Assembly: GCA_014529385.2 (NCBI GenBank)
Contig: CM043967.1
Location: 134,799,182-134,863,181, forward strand
Direction: 5' to 3'
Length of the DNA: 64,000 nt
Origin: Adiantum capillus-veneris
Taxonomy: Eukaryota; Streptophyta; Polypodiopsida; Polypodiales; Pteridaceae
This document shows, one piece after another, positions 11,206 to 23,463 of this stretch. The position numbers were made by a program, and so were the translations under genes. The notes under the pieces are model-generated. The model did not search any database. It was not told the origin of the DNA and saw only the letters and a list, made by a program, of their open reading frames with translations. Position 1 is the first letter of the stretch. Each line of letters starts with the position of its first letter.

Positions 11206-12024
11206 TTGCTCTACCTAGTGAACAAACCATGCAATACGGGACGGCGGATAGTAAGATGGTTCATCATCTTATTAGAATTTGACTTTACGATAGTAGTAAA
11301 GAAAGGAAAGACACATCTCAGAGCTGATCACCTTTCAAGGTTGATGAATGGAGAAGACCCTATAGGTGTAGATGACGACATTGCGTACTTATTCAACATA
11401 GAGATGATACCAAAGTGGTCTCAGGATGTTGTTAATCTATTAATCTATGGAGAAGAGTTTGATCGAAAAGAATACAACCAGAAACAAGTTATTGTTCAAC
11501 AATCCAAAAATCTTCAGCTGATTGCAAGAAAGTTGTATCACTTAGGAACCGATAACATTCTAAGGTTGTGCATCAATCCTGAAGAATATAACATATATCT
11601 GCGAGAAGCACATGTTCACGAATGTGCATTTCATTGTTCAAGAAGAAACACGTACATGAATCTGTTACAATTGGGAGTCTACTGGCCAGGAATGAAAGAG
11701 AGTGTACATGAATATGTCACGGTATGTATTACATGTTGGTCAAAACCGCCCACTGAGTATTCAACATTGTATCAAATAATGATCGCTCCTGAATGGAGTC
11801 ATTATATTATTGAATATATCACAAACAGAACTTTTTCAAAGGGAATCTCAAAAGCGCGTAAGAGAGCTGTACAGACAGAAGCACGAGATTACGCTTTAAT
11901 AAGAAATCAACTCTATAAGAGAGGAAAGGACAACCAGCTTAGGATGTGCGCATCAGAGTCAGAGTATGTGATAATCCTAGAGCAGGCTCATGGAGGAGTA
12001 GGTGGAGGCCATTTCTCAGGTGAT
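11206..12024 (+). pseudogene. Gypsy I RNase H end and two integrase zinc-binding modules
   Basis: Starts with the end of RNase H (LEFDFTIVVKKGKTHLRADHLSRL). Then follow two similar modules. The first runs from WSQDVV to LYHLGTDNILRLC, EAHVHECAFHC, LGVYWPGM and CITCW. The second runs from EWSHYIIEYI through ARK and LYKRGKDNQLRMC to EQAHGGVGGGHFSGD, where copia B cuts it at 12024. It resumes after 22814 with MDAEEYVK and CDDCQRTK. Each is the H-H-C-C zinc-binding N-terminus of gypsy integrase with its upstream linker. One such module is usual; two in tandem is odd. Confidence 0.82.
12020..12024. repeat. Left target-site duplication of copia B (GTGAT)
   Basis: GTGAT before the LTR at 12025, repeated at 22810-22814. 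Confidence 0.9.
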
Positions 12025-12215
12025 TGAAGGAGTACGAGCGGAAGTGCAACGCGAGAGAGAGTGCGAGAAGAAGAGCACGACGATATGGTGAACTCGCTCT
12101 ACTGTAATGTGTAGAGCATAGTGAGTTCTTATTAGGTTTTACAAAAGAATATGTGTACATACCTGGCAGCCCGCCCACTTACATGGGCGACCACATTGGG
12201 CTTTATATCCCAACA
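12025..12215 (-). repeat. Copia B 3' LTR
   Basis: 191 bp. On the minus strand it begins TGTTGGGATATAAAG and ends CTTCA. Pairs with 22619-22809. Confidence 0.93.
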
Positions 12216-12226
12216 ACCTCCCACTT
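12216..12226 (-). other. Copia B polypurine tract
   Basis: AAGTGGGAGGT on the minus strand, directly against the 3' LTR, identical to that of copia A. Confidence 0.88.
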
Positions 12227-12304
12227 AAAGTCCAATGTGGTACTTTAAGTGTGAGAGAAGCTACTATACAAGCTAATATACAAGAGATGTAGAGAAGTGA
12301 TGTA

Positions 12305-15300
12305 CTACCCTACACCTAACTGCTTGCGAAAATGCGCAAAGCTCTCTGACGGAAGTCCTTTTGTAAGTAGATCAGCTGGATTTTCTGTGGTGTGAACTTT
12401 GACAAGCTGAAGTTGCTTATCCTCGAGCATTTCCCTGATGAAATGATACTTCACATCCACATGCTTTGTCTTTGAGTGATAAACTAGATTGCGAGCCAAT
12501 TGTATAGCACTTTGACTATCACAATATAACACAGGCATCTCTTCTTTGATTCCCAAATCTGTTACTAGTCGATTAAGCCAAATTGATTCTTTGCATGCCT
12601 CTGATGCTACAACATATTCAGCCTCTGTAGTAGACTGAGTAACACAATCTTGTAATCTAGAACGCCATACTGCTCCACGAGCCAATGTAAAGACATACCC
12701 TGACGTAGACCTTCGGTTGTCTAAGTCACCTGCATAATCTGAGTCTGTAAAACCCTATACACTTAGCTCGTGACTCCCATAGCATATACGCATACTCTTT
12801 GTAGCTTTCAGGTATCTCAATATTCCTTTCACTGCCTCCCAATGTTTCTTGCCTGGGTTTGACATGTATCGACTTACTACTCCCACTGCAAATGCAATGT
12901 CTGGGCGAGTAGCAATCATTGCATACATCAAACTACCCACTGCAGACGCATATGGAATCTTATCCGTTTCAGCTTGTTCTTCCTCAGACACAGGACAATC
13001 TTGTTTGCTAAGTTTCACATATGGTGGCAATGGAACACTCAGTGCCTTTCCCTTCTCCCTATTGAAACGTTGCAAAACCTTGTCAATATACTCTGTTTGA
13101 GATAACCAAATCAACTTCTTTGATCTGTCTCTCTCAATGCGCATACCAAGTATATGACTTGCCTCACCCATGTCTTTCATGTCAAACGATTTTGCCATCT
13201 TTGACTTCAAAGATGAAATTTCTTCCAAGTGCTTGCCAGCAATCAACATGTCATCCTCATACAAAATAAGGATCAGCCAACTACCATCCTTAGCCTTCTT
13301 TGTATATAGACAGTGATGGAACTCACTACGTTTGTAGCCTTGAGAAATCATAAACTTGTGGAATTTATGGTACCATGCCCTCGGTGATTGTTTTAAGCCA
13401 TAAAGACTCTTTAACAACTAGCATACCCAATCTTCCTTTCCTTTCTCAACAAACCCTTCTGGCTGCTGCATGTAAATTTCCACATCTAAATCACCATGCA
13501 AGAACGCTGTCTTGACATCCATTTGGTGCAACACCAAATCTAATATGGCAACCAATGCAAGAAAGCATCTCAATGTAGTCATCTTGACCACCGGAGAGAA
13601 GACTTCATCAAAGTCAATGCCTTGTTCTTGCTTAAAGCCCTTGGCAACAAGCCGTGCTTTGTACTTTGGCTGACTACCATAAGCGGTGATCTTATACCTG
13701 TAAACCCATTTACAAGGTAGATCCTTTTTGCCCTGTGGTAATTTAACTAGCTTACATGTCTTGTTTTTATGCAGAGGTGTCATCTCTGACTGCATGGCCA
13801 ATTGCCAATTCCCGGAGACCTTCATTTGCACTGCTTCCTTGTAACATGAAGGCTCATTGCAATCAGTCAACATGACATAATTCATAGATGGAACAAACCT
13901 ATCAGGAGGTCGCGTGACACGTCCAGATCTACGCACAATACGTGGCTCAGGCTCAGCCACAACCTATGGTTCCATTCTATCCTGTCCTTTCTCCTCTTGA
14001 GCCCTGACATTTTGTCTTGCACGTGCAGGTCCATCTTCTTGGAAGACAACTCTTCTAATCTCCTCAACCCTCTCTGGTTTAGAATGATATTTGGATTCAT
14101 TAAAGTGAACATCATTGCTGCGGACAACCTTTCTAGATTCGGGATCCCAAAGTCTGTACCCCATCTCACCAGAATTACCATAGCCTAGAAAGATGCACTT
14201 TCTACTCTTTGGCTCAAGTTTGTTCCTAAATTCCTTTGGAACGTGAGTATATGCCGCACAGCCAAAGACTCTGAGATGCTTGTATGAGGGCATTTTGCCT
14301 GACCATACCATCTCTGGCACTGAATCCTTCTGCAAAACCTTGCTAGGAGATCTATTTACAAGATGAACAGCTGTTGATACAGCTTCAGCCCAAAACTCAT
14401 TTGGCAGTTGTGCATTAGACAACATACTTCTGACCTTCTCTTGTATGGTCCTATTCATCCTCTCAGCAACACCATTTTGAGGAGGATTGTAAGGAGCAGT
14501 AAGTTCACGTTTTATACCTTTTGACTCACAAAAGTCCTGAAAGGGCTTTGAAACATAGTCTCCACCATTGTCAGTGCGTAAGCATTTAAGCTTCTTGCCA
14601 CTCTGATTCTCCACAAGTGTCACAAACGTTTTGAAAACACTAAACGCTTCATCCTTGTGCTTGAGAAAGTAAACCCATACTTTCCTCGAGTAATCATCTA
14701 TAAATGTCATAAAGTAAGAAGCTCCCCCTAGAGATAGGTTAGGCATAGGTCCACACAAATCACTATGAACAAGTGCAAACTGTGTATTGCTTCTACGGCT
14801 TCTATGCTTATGTGGCTGCTGTGTTTGCTTACCATACAGACAATGTTCACAGAATTCAAAATCATTAAATGAAAAGCCAGGCAAATAACCAAAACAAGAC
14901 AAGATTTCCATTCCCTTCTTGGACATATGTCCTAACCGGCTATGCCACAAAGAAACGTTCGGCTGCTCGGTTACATTGATTACATTTTTAGAGACATTTG
15001 ATACATAAATCATGTAAAGTCCTCCAGACTTTACTCCATGTGCTACTGTCATAGAACCCTTGGATATCTTCCACATGTTATGTCCAAAAGTGGTGACGTA
15101 GCCAGCATCATCAAGTAAACCTGTGCTGATCAAGCTCTTTGTAATTGCGGGAACATTTCTCACATTCTTCAGCGTGAAAGAAGAGCCATTCTGAAACTTC
15201 AATTGAACATCTCCAACACCTAATATCTCACATGTTTGCTCATTGCCTAGCCGAACATGATCTTTAGTGTTCACATAAGAAGTAAACCACTCCTTTTTTG

Positions 15301-16282
15301 GAGACACATGAAGTGATGCCCCTGAGTCTATAATCCAGTCACTCAGTGCATTTCCATCAGATGTTGTAAGAAGAGCTGATTCCATTGTATTCTTCAAGAA
15401 GTAGATGTCTCCTGACACTAGACTGTCATCCTCTGCAACAGTGTTTGTCACATTTATTTCTTGAATCTTCACTGAGGACTTGTTCTTCTCACCATGGTCT
15501 TCAGCTTTCTCTTTACCTTTTTCTGCTTTCCATTCTCTGCAGTCTCTTTTTATGTGACCCTTCTTGCCACAATGGTAGCATTCTATGTCACTCTTGCCTT
15601 TAGCACTGCGGGACTTGCTACGAGACTGATTCCTCTTTCCACCTTTGTACTTTTCTTTGGTCCTTCCCCTGACAACTAAGGCTGTTCCTTTGCCTTTGTC
15701 CATTGTCTTTCTATTGGTTTCTTCAGTAAGCAGACTTCCTTCTACACCTGCTATGTTCAAACCATCTGGAGGTGCAGAATTACTCAAAGCTGTGCGAAAA
15801 GTGTCGCAACTTTCCGGCAATGTGATCAACAGGAACATAGCTCTAACAGGTTCATCAAACTTGACACCTTGAGCTGACAACTGACTATAGATTGTGTTGA
15901 ATTCATTCAGATGATTGGACATAGGTGTCCCTTCTTTCATCTTCAAGTCAACAAGCTTCTTAAGCCAGTATACCTGTGAAGCTTCACTTTGCTTCTCATA
16001 AAGATCACTCAGCTTTAACCATGCTTGATAAGCCGACATCTCGTCTGCTACATTGAAGTAAACGCTTTCTGCCAAAGTCAGCATAATGGTAGAAAGTGCC
16101 AATTCATCCATTTCGCTTCATTCCTCTTCGTCCATATCTTCTGGTTTTATCCCCTTGACCTTTATAGGTTTTATCTGCTTCTTTTGTACCAACACATGCC
16201 AAATCTGTTGCTTCCACAATGGGAAATTGGTTCCATCTAGCTTCTTGATATTGTAAAGAGCAGTGTCCTGTGATCCAGCCAT
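12305..16282 (-). pseudogene. Copia B gag-pol polyprotein, one frame with four stops
   Basis: Start at ATG 16282 (MAGSQDTALYNIK). Domains in order: gag, zinc knuckle CYHCGKKGHIKRDC, protease IIDSGASLH, integrase zinc domain and DDE core, RT and RNase H, ending FRKQLGVG. The frame is continuous but stopped at 16120-16118 (TGA; A has TGG), 13966-13964 (TAG; A has CAG), 13420-13418 (TAG) and 12757-12755 (TAG; A has AAG). The RT catalytic motif reads YEDD instead of YVDD, which would probably disable it even without the stops. There are no frameshifts, in contrast to copia A. One codon is deleted in RNase H relative to A. Confidence 0.93.
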
Positions 16283-17336
16283 AGCTACGCTTCACAGTAG
16301 TTTACTTTCCTGGGAAAAATTTGGCAGAGTTTCCCCTGTAAACTGACCTCTGAACCAATATCAACCTGTCAAATGAACCAAGAAAGCTTCAGATTCTGCA
16401 AAAATTTTGGCAGAGTCTCCTTTGTAAAATGGCTCTGGTGTACTAAAAAACAGGCCAAAAAACAGCTCAAAAAACACTGTCTCTCTGACACTGTACGCTG
16501 CGAGTAAACCTGTCCTGCACATGTACTGTCTGTCACTGTCCTGTCACTGTCCTGTAAGCATAGACTGCGACAATGCCTCAACGGCAGTAAAGCAAAGATG
16601 CAATCCCAACTGTCTAACTCATAGTCAATACATCCTAGCTGCCTATCTAAGGGTGCTCGAGGGATTGCTCCAAGACCTGTATCACCGAAAGGATCTGAAC
16701 ATTCGAGAATCCCCCAGCTCAATAAAACCTCACTCGACCCTCAACAAAGGCTGCAGTAAATCTGACAGTACATAGACTTCCCACAAAGTCATACATCCAC
16801 AAATTTACCACTGTATGTTGTAACCGCTGCGGCGGTTGTTTGCTGCGTGACTCACAGCCAGCAAACCCTCAACAGACATACATCATCTCTGACAATACAT
16901 CCCATGTGGAAGTACCTGCAATGTAAGGATGAAATCTGGAATATCAAGCAACAAACACAAGCTACCTGATGAACTAGTGGATGTCGCCTACTGTCTGTGT
17001 GTAGATGCACCCCTGTCGTATGTGACACGCCTCCAAGAACTGTGAGCCGTCCTTCGATGTGTAGACAGCCACAAATCAACACTCTGGGAGTGTCAATATC
17101 CTCAGCACCTACAGTCGTAGGCCGAAAACCCCAAATTTGCAGAGTCGGATCTGCACCCGCTGAGACCACGTAGTCGAAAATGGCCTGCGCAGACCTTTGT
17201 CGAAGCCGAACAGTGGCCGAGATGACCTCAGAATGAAATTCTGACAACACCTAGCCCTTCGGGCTCACCCACGAGATTTGGGGCCGTGTCTTTGCCTGTC
17301 TAATTTCACTCCAATCTGAGCTGGTGACTCTACCTC
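16283..17336 (-). other. Copia B untranslated leader (gag-proximal part)
   Basis: Matches the copia A leader reversed; no protein. Contains the shared leader motif at about 16679-16740. The remainder of the leader continues beyond copia C at 22581-22602. Confidence 0.75.
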
Positions 17337-17341
17337 CTGCA
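17337..17341. repeat. Left target-site duplication of copia C (CTGCA)
   Basis: CTGCA, repeated at 22576-22580 on the other side of copia C. Confidence 0.92.
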
Positions 17342-17663
17342 TGTAAAGAATGAGGATGCAAGAGAGCTACACAAGACAAGCACAAAGCACACAGAGATGG
17401 AAAGCTTCTTCTTCTTCTTTACAGAAAAGAGAGTACAAAATGACTAAGTGCTAAAGCTGAAAAGTAGCACATATGTACATGCGGTCACTGAGTGTGAACT
17501 CGCTAGAAGCGTACTAGGCTGGCACTATAAGTGTAGTCCAGCTGTAGAATCACTGGCAGAGATCCTCCGTGTCGGTCACCTAACGCGCCAGTGAGTAAAT
17601 GCCGTAAGCGGCCAAGACCCGTAGTGGATGCCAGCTCAAGGTGTAGAGCTCGACATCTCAACA
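17342..17663 (-). repeat. Copia C 3' LTR
   Basis: 322 bp. On the minus strand it runs TGTTGAGATG...TTCTTTACA and includes a (GAA)n run near its end. Differs from 22254-22575 at two bases seen by eye. Confidence 0.95.
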
Positions 17664-20600
17664 CTCCCCCTCGAGCTCTGCATGTCGCAGAGTCCAAGCA
17701 TAGTCCGGAAACGTTGAAGCTTCTCAGCTCCGAGGGCCTTGGTAAAGATATCCGCTATCTGCTCCTCTGTGCTGACGTAGACCAAGTCGATGTCGCCCGC
17801 CAACACTCGCTCTCGAACGTAGTGGTAATGGACCTCTGTGTGTTTGGTCCTGGCATGGAACACTGGGTTCCTAGCCAATTGCATGCTGCTGAGGTTGTCA
17901 CAATGGATGAAAATCTGCTGGTCCACCTGCACTCCCAAGTCCTCAAGTAATGTGCATAGCCAAGCTACCTCGCACGCCGCAACTGCTGCACCTCTGTACT
18001 CGGCCTCTGTGCTCGATAAAGCAATCGTAGGCTGCTTTTTGCTGCTCCAAGTAACAACAACACTCCCAAAAGAGAACATGAACCCACTCGTAAATCTCCT
18101 ATCAACAATTCTACCTGCCCAATCTGCATCTGTATACCCATACAATGCTAATGGTGCATCTGCTGCATAGAACAATGCGTAGGCAAGAGTACCTTGCACA
18201 TACCTAAGTGTGCGTCGTACTCCATCCAAATGTGGCTTCCTCGGAAGCTGCATGAACTAACTCTCCAAGCCTACTGTGTAGCTCAAGTCTGGCCTCGTGA
18301 TAGTCAAGTAGATTAGACTACCCACAATCTTCCTGTACATGTTGACATCCTCAACAACATCACCCTTCTCTGCACTCAGCTTTGCATTCACATCCAAGGG
18401 AATAGAAATTGGCTTACAATCAGCCATACCATACTTTGACAACATGTCCAAAGCATACTGTCTCTGTGATAGCCATACACCCTCTGGAGTCCTGATCACC
18501 TCAATGCCAAGAAAGTAGCGCAACTCGCCTAAATCTTTCATTTCAAACTCCTGTTTGAGAAGACCCTTCACATGGTCAATCTCCATAGCATTGTCACCAA
18601 CAATAATAAGGTCATCTATATATATGGTAATGACCACAATCCCCACATCACTCTCACGTACATAGAGTGAATGATCAGCATGAGCTCTCCTAAAACCAAT
18701 ACTGACAAGATACTTGGCAATCCTGTCATACCATGCTCTAGAGCCCTGCTTCAAACCATACAAAGCTTTGAGAAGTCTGCATACATAATCTGGGTAACCT
18801 GGATCAACATAACCAGGTGGCTGATCCATATACACTTCCTCTTGCAACTCACCATTCAAGAAGGCATTCTTTACATCCATTTGATGCATAATCCATCCTC
18901 TAGATGCAGCCACTGCTATGACAGCTCTCACAGTCATCATCTTTGCCACTGGAGCAAAGGTCTCCTCATAGTCTATGCCATATGTCTGTGCATAACCCTT
19001 TGCGACCAGCCTTGCCTTGTGACGCTCAATGTTACCATCAGCCTTATGCTTGGTTTTATACACCCATTTACAGCCAATAGCTTTCTTGCCACTTGGCAAT
19101 GGCACCAACTCCCATGTGTCGTTTGCTTCCAATGCATCCATCTCTTCATTCATTGCATCATCCCAATGCACATTTCCAACTACATCCTCAAAACATGTGG
19201 GCTCCACATCCTATATCACCTTAGCCATGTAGGCTTGGTGATGCACTAGATACCCATCATAAGTCAATTTCTGAACTGGATTTCTGACTCTATTAGATCT
19301 GCACGGTCCTGGGTCACTCCTTTGCCCTCTAGCATCTTCTTGTACTTTCCTTACACAAGGTGTCCTGACAACCGGAATTCCAAATTCCTCATCAAGACTT
19401 TGTTCAGAACCATCTGAATCCATGTCTACATGTGAAAAACCTGATGATGCATCAGCCATAAAGGGAGGTTCATCAACCTTTTCCTTTCCTTTTCGTGATA
19501 CATTCCCTGTACCTGTTGGTGGATTAACCTGCGTACGTAGTCTACCATTCCATGGTTTCTCAACAGAGCCACGAGAAGAGGACTCTTGTGGTCCACTCAA
19601 AACCTGTGACTGTGGCCTCACATTTTGTACAACCACATCATCTTTTACATCAGCCCCAATAGTGCCATGTGCATTACTGTACCAGCTGCTCATCTCATCA
19701 AAGAATACATCTCTGCTCACTCGTAATTCTCGTGTAGTAGGATTGTAGCACCTGTACCCCTTTTGTTCAAGGGAATATCCCACAAGAATACATTTCTCTG
19801 CTTTAGGATCCAATTTCCTACGCAACTCATCTGGTACATGCACGTAAGCTATGCAGCCAAACACTTTCAAGTGTGCCAAATCAGGCTTTGTACCTGTAAA
19901 CTTTTCCTCAGGTGTTACATCATGCACCGCAGCTGTAGGTGTCCTGTTCATAATGTACACAGCTGTATTTACAGCTTCAGCCCAGAAATGATGAGGCATG
20001 TTCTTCTCATTCATCAATGCACGTGCAACCTCTGCAATGTGCCTGTTTTTCCTTTCTGCGATCCCATTCTGTTGTGGAGTATATCTGCATGTAAACTGCC
20101 TGCGTATACCATGCATTTGCAAAAAATCTGAAAAATCATTGGAGAAGTACTCTCCCCCTCCATCTGACCTCAATGTCTTGATTTACATATCTGTCTCCTT
20201 CTCAATCATGACTTTGAAGTCCTGAAAGTGACCAAACACTTCACTTTTGTTACGCATGAAGTAGACCCATACTTTCCTTGTATGGTCATCAATGAAAGAG
20301 ACATAATACCTGCAACCATGTATACTTGCAGTATCGGTTGGACCCCAAACATCTGTGTGCACCACCTCAAGTGGCTTTTTACATACATTGCGCTCATGTG
20401 GAAATGAGCCCTTTGACTGTTTTCCAAACTGGCATGCTGCACACACTTTATGCATACCATCCACCTTGAATTTGGGCAAACCTTTTACAATCTGTTTTGA
20501 TTGCATGCTGCGCAATCTCTGCTCATTGACATGGCCAATGCGTTTGTGCCAAATGTCAACATCAGCCACAACACCTGTGCCCTGTGCAAATAATGCAGCT

Positions 20601-21985
20601 TTTACCTCAGGCATGTCTACATTCAGCGTAAACATTCTGCCCACACATTTGCCCTCTGTGATCAGCTTACAGCCATTCTGGAAATCTTCTACATAACAGC
20701 CATTTGGATTGAAGCGAACCTGCAAACCCTGCTCAACCATTTGTCCAACAGAAACAAGATTCTTTGTAATGTTTGGGACATGAAGTACATCTGCTAAGTA
20801 CTTTGATTTCCCACTCTTCGTATTTAGAGGTATGTCCCCTACATGAGCAATGGGGTGAGCTGTGTCATCTCCTGTCTGCACATAGCCTGACACATCTGGT
20901 TTGCGCATATCTCTAAACCACTCTCCACGAGACGTCATGTGATTAGAGGCACCTGAATCCACATACCAAACATCATCTTGGGTGGAATTCTCTGCAGTCA
21001 TTGTATTCATTACATGCTGCATAACAAACATGCGCTCGTTTTTGCTGTCATCTGCATCTCTGCTAGTAGATGCATAGTTGCCCTGTTCTCTCTTTCTACT
21101 TGCTTTTCCCTTTGGACAGTCACGTGACATGTGACCTCTTTCACCACAAGTCCAACATTCTCTACTATCTGGAGTATGTTGCTGCCTGCTTGATCCTGCA
21201 CCACGACCTCTTTGACTCCCCCTGCCTTGAGACTGGTTTCCCCTGCCACCTATATTGTTTTGATTTGATTGACCTTCCAGAAATTGGCCCTTGCAACCCC
21301 TTGGGCCTCGACCACGACCTCTACCTCTACCTCTGTTGGAGTTAGAATAGAAGGCCTGTTCAGAATTATTTCTGCCATGAGAAGAAGATGTGTCAAGGTT
21401 CTTCTCCTCAAGAATAAGCATAGAAATCAAATCTTGGAACACGGGGATGTCGTCTCTTGTATTCATGGAAGACCTAAAATGTACATACTCATCTCCTAGA
21501 CCATCCAAGCATGCACGGACAATGTCATCATCTTCCACTGAGACTTTAATAGATCCAAGAGCCTCAATGATACTCTTGATCTTCAAGGCATAATCATTGA
21601 TTGAGAGGTTGTTCCTCTTAACCTGATTTAGCTCTGACTTTAGTTGAAGCTTCCTGGCCTTGGTGTTCACCTCGAACACTCTGCCTAAGTTTCTCCATGC
21701 AATGGCGGGGGTTTCAGCATCCTGTAGATAGCCCATCATGCCATCTGTGATGCTCATAGACATCCAATACATCACTTTGCTCTGGCCTTGTTGCCAGTCC
21801 CTCAAAGCTTTCCTTTGTTCTGCTGTAGCATTTGCCTCGGGAATCTCTGGTTCCTTTTCATTGTCTCCTTCTACATAGTCCCAATAACCTTTTCCTTTTA
21901 GGAAATTTGTTATTCTGAACTTCCATGCAGGGTAGTTATTTTTCTCAAGCTTCTCAGTAACAATCTGACTGAAACCGTCAGACAT
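17636..21985 (-). pseudogene. Copia C gag-pol polyprotein, one frame with three stops
   Basis: Starts MSDGFSQIVTEKLEKNNYPAW. Order: gag (UBN2-type), RG-rich stretch, zinc knuckle CWTCGERGHMSRDC, protease YVDSGASNHM, integrase zinc domain (HKRIGHVNEQ to CAACQFGKQ), integrase core (HTDVWGPT, RSDGGGEYF, NGIAERKN), RT (WVYKTKHKADGNIERHKARL, catalytic YIDDLIIVGD) and RNase H (YTDADWAG, EAEYRGAA, HCDNLSSMQLA). The frame is about 1,450 codons. It is stopped at 20185-20183 (TAA), 19213-19211 (TAG) and 18259-18257 (TAG, where the family usually reads S-Q-F-M). The frame runs on into the 3' LTR. With these repaired it would be full length, so C is only just dead. Confidence 0.94.
17664..17672 (-). other. 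Copia C polypurine tract
   Basis: GAGGGGGAG on the minus strand against the 3' LTR. It lies within the end of the coding frame. Confidence 0.85.
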
Positions 21986-22240
21986 CTTGAAGCACTAAGA
22001 TAAAATAGCTGCAATCTGCAAAAACCTGCAAATCTGTTGAACCTGCTATCGTGGTTCCTGTAACGCTTTCTACACTCAACGAGTGTCCACAATCAAGCGT
22101 ACATACAACCATTGTACTTGTATAGTAAATCTCTGTATACTGCACTTTGGAGACCTATTCAGAAACTCGGCATCTGGTCGTGGATTGCGAACGAAGGGAT
22201 TGTGATGCTCTTGCTCTCTTAGCCTCTCTTGCCTGCACCA

Positions 22241-22253
22241 GGCTCTGATACCA
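22241..22253 (-). other. Copia C primer-binding site (initiator-Met tRNA)
   Basis: TGGTATCAGAGCC on the minus strand, directly after the 5' LTR with no spacer bases. The leader from here to the gag start (21986-22240) is short, about 250 bases, and non-coding. Confidence 0.93.
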
Positions 22254-22575
22254 TGTAAAGAATGAGGATGCAAGAGAGCTACACAAGACAAGCACAAAGC
22301 ACACAGAGATGGAAAGCTTCTTCTTCTTCTTTACAAAAAAGAGAGTACAAAATGACTAAGTGCTAAAGCTGAAAAGTAGCACATATGTACATGCGGTCAC
22401 TAAGTGTGAACTCGCTAGAAGCGTACTAGGCTGGCACTATAAGTGTAGTCCAGCTGTAGAATCACTGGCAGAGATCCTCCGTGTCGGTCACCTAACGCGC
22501 CAGTGAGTAAATGCCGTAAGCGGCCAAGACCCGTAGTGGATGCCAGCTCAAGGTGTAGAGCTCGACATCTCAACA
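22254..22575 (-). repeat. Copia C 5' LTR
   Basis: 322 bp, near-identical to 17342-17663. Confidence 0.95.
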
Positions 22576-22580
22576 CTGCA
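22576..22580. repeat. Right target-site duplication of copia C (CTGCA)
   Basis: Matches 17337-17341. Copia B leader resumes after it. Confidence 0.92.
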
Positions 22581-22604
22581 GTGCTGCCCCGAGCCTTGAT
22601 CTGA

Positions 22605-22616
22605 GCTCTGATACCA
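22605..22616 (-). other. Copia B primer-binding site (initiator-Met tRNA)
   Basis: TGGTATCAGAGC on the minus strand, two bases inside the 5' LTR, as in copia A. Confidence 0.92.
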
Positions 22617-22618
22617 GT

Positions 22619-22809
22619 TGAAGGAGTACGAGCGGATGTGCGACGCGAGAGAGAGAGCGAGAAGAAGAGCATGACGATATGGTGAACTCGCTCTACTGTA
22701 ATGTGTAGAGCATAGTGAGTTCTTATTAGGTTTTACAAAAGAATATGTGTACATACCTGGCGGCCCGCCCACTTACCTGGGCGACCACATTGGGCTTTAT
22801 ATCCCAACA
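22619..22809 (-). repeat. Copia B 5' LTR
   Basis: 191 bp, pairs with 12025-12215. Confidence 0.93.
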
Positions 22810-22814
22810 GTGAT
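22810..22814. repeat. Right target-site duplication of copia B (GTGAT)
   Basis: Matches 12020-12024; Gypsy I resumes after it. Confidence 0.9.
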
Positions 22815-23463
22815 AAGACATCAAAAATTGTCTTAGCTTTCTACAGGAATATGGTGGTCGACATTACACATGGATGCTGAGGAATATGTAAAATGATGTG
22901 ATGATTGTCAGCGGACAAAAGTACCACTGAAAAGAGATGATATGCCGCTTAGACCAATAATGGGAGCAAGAGCCTTTGCAAAATGGGGGATTGATTATGT
23001 TGGACCTATCTCACCTCCAGCATATAAGACTCATGCACAATACATCATTGTGGCGACGGACTATCTAACAAAGTGGGTTGAGGCAAAAGAAACTCAAAAA
23101 GCCGGTGCCAGGACCACGGCACAATTTCTGTATGAATGCGTCTTTGTACGATATGGATTACCAATAGAAATTGTGAGTGATCGAGGCACACAGTTCATAA
23201 ATGAAGTGATAGAGATCCTTCTTGATGAATTCATGGTAATACATCGTAAGTCAGCTCCATATCATCCACAAGCCAATGGACAAGGTGAGGCGATGAACAA
23301 AACCATATGCACGGTTCTTACAAAGATTGTATCTAAGTCGAGAACTGATTGGGACCAGAGATTGCATTCGACATTATGGGCGTATAGGGTAGCATATAAA
23401 ACATCGATAGAAACGACCCCATACAACATGGTTTTTGGTTTGAATGCTATTTTACCAATATAA
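22815..23463 (+). pseudogene. Gypsy I integrase: zinc-binding end and catalytic core
   Basis: The first 130 bases complete the second zinc-binding module (MDAEEYVK, a TGA, then CDDCQRTK), with a small frameshift near 22850. From 22942 the core is open: D in KWGIDYVGPI, D in IVSDRGTQFINEV and E in ANGQGEAMNKT, the D,D-35-E triad of retroviral-type integrases. It would insert element DNA into the chromosome. It ends at TAA 23461-23463 soon after MVFGLNAILPI, the usual end of the core. Confidence 0.9.

Larger units (their letters stand above)
17342..22575 (-). mobile_element. Copia C: young, nearly intact copia element nested in copia B
   Basis: 5,234 bp with 322-bp LTRs that differ at only two positions by eye, a primer site directly against the 5' LTR, a polypurine tract and one gag-pol frame with three nonsense codons. 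It is a different copia family from A/B and D. Its position inside B inside Gypsy I makes it the most recent insertion of this nest. Confidence 0.96.
12025..22809 (-). mobile_element. Copia B: full-length copia element interrupted by copia C
   Basis: Same family as copia A, inserted in Gypsy I in the opposite orientation. Own sequence is 12025-17341 plus 22581-22809, about 5.5 kb, matching A in length. The 191-bp LTRs differ at about six positions by eye. The coding region keeps one reading frame with only four nonsense codons, so B is the better preserved copy. Copia C lies in its leader. Confidence 0.95.

Noticed and set aside
18671-19249. Plus-strand frame of 192 codons
   Set aside because: Antisense shadow of copia C reverse transcriptase.
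22241-22253. tRNA gene
   Set aside because: Only the short stretch complementary to the tRNA 3' end is present, as expected for a primer-binding site.
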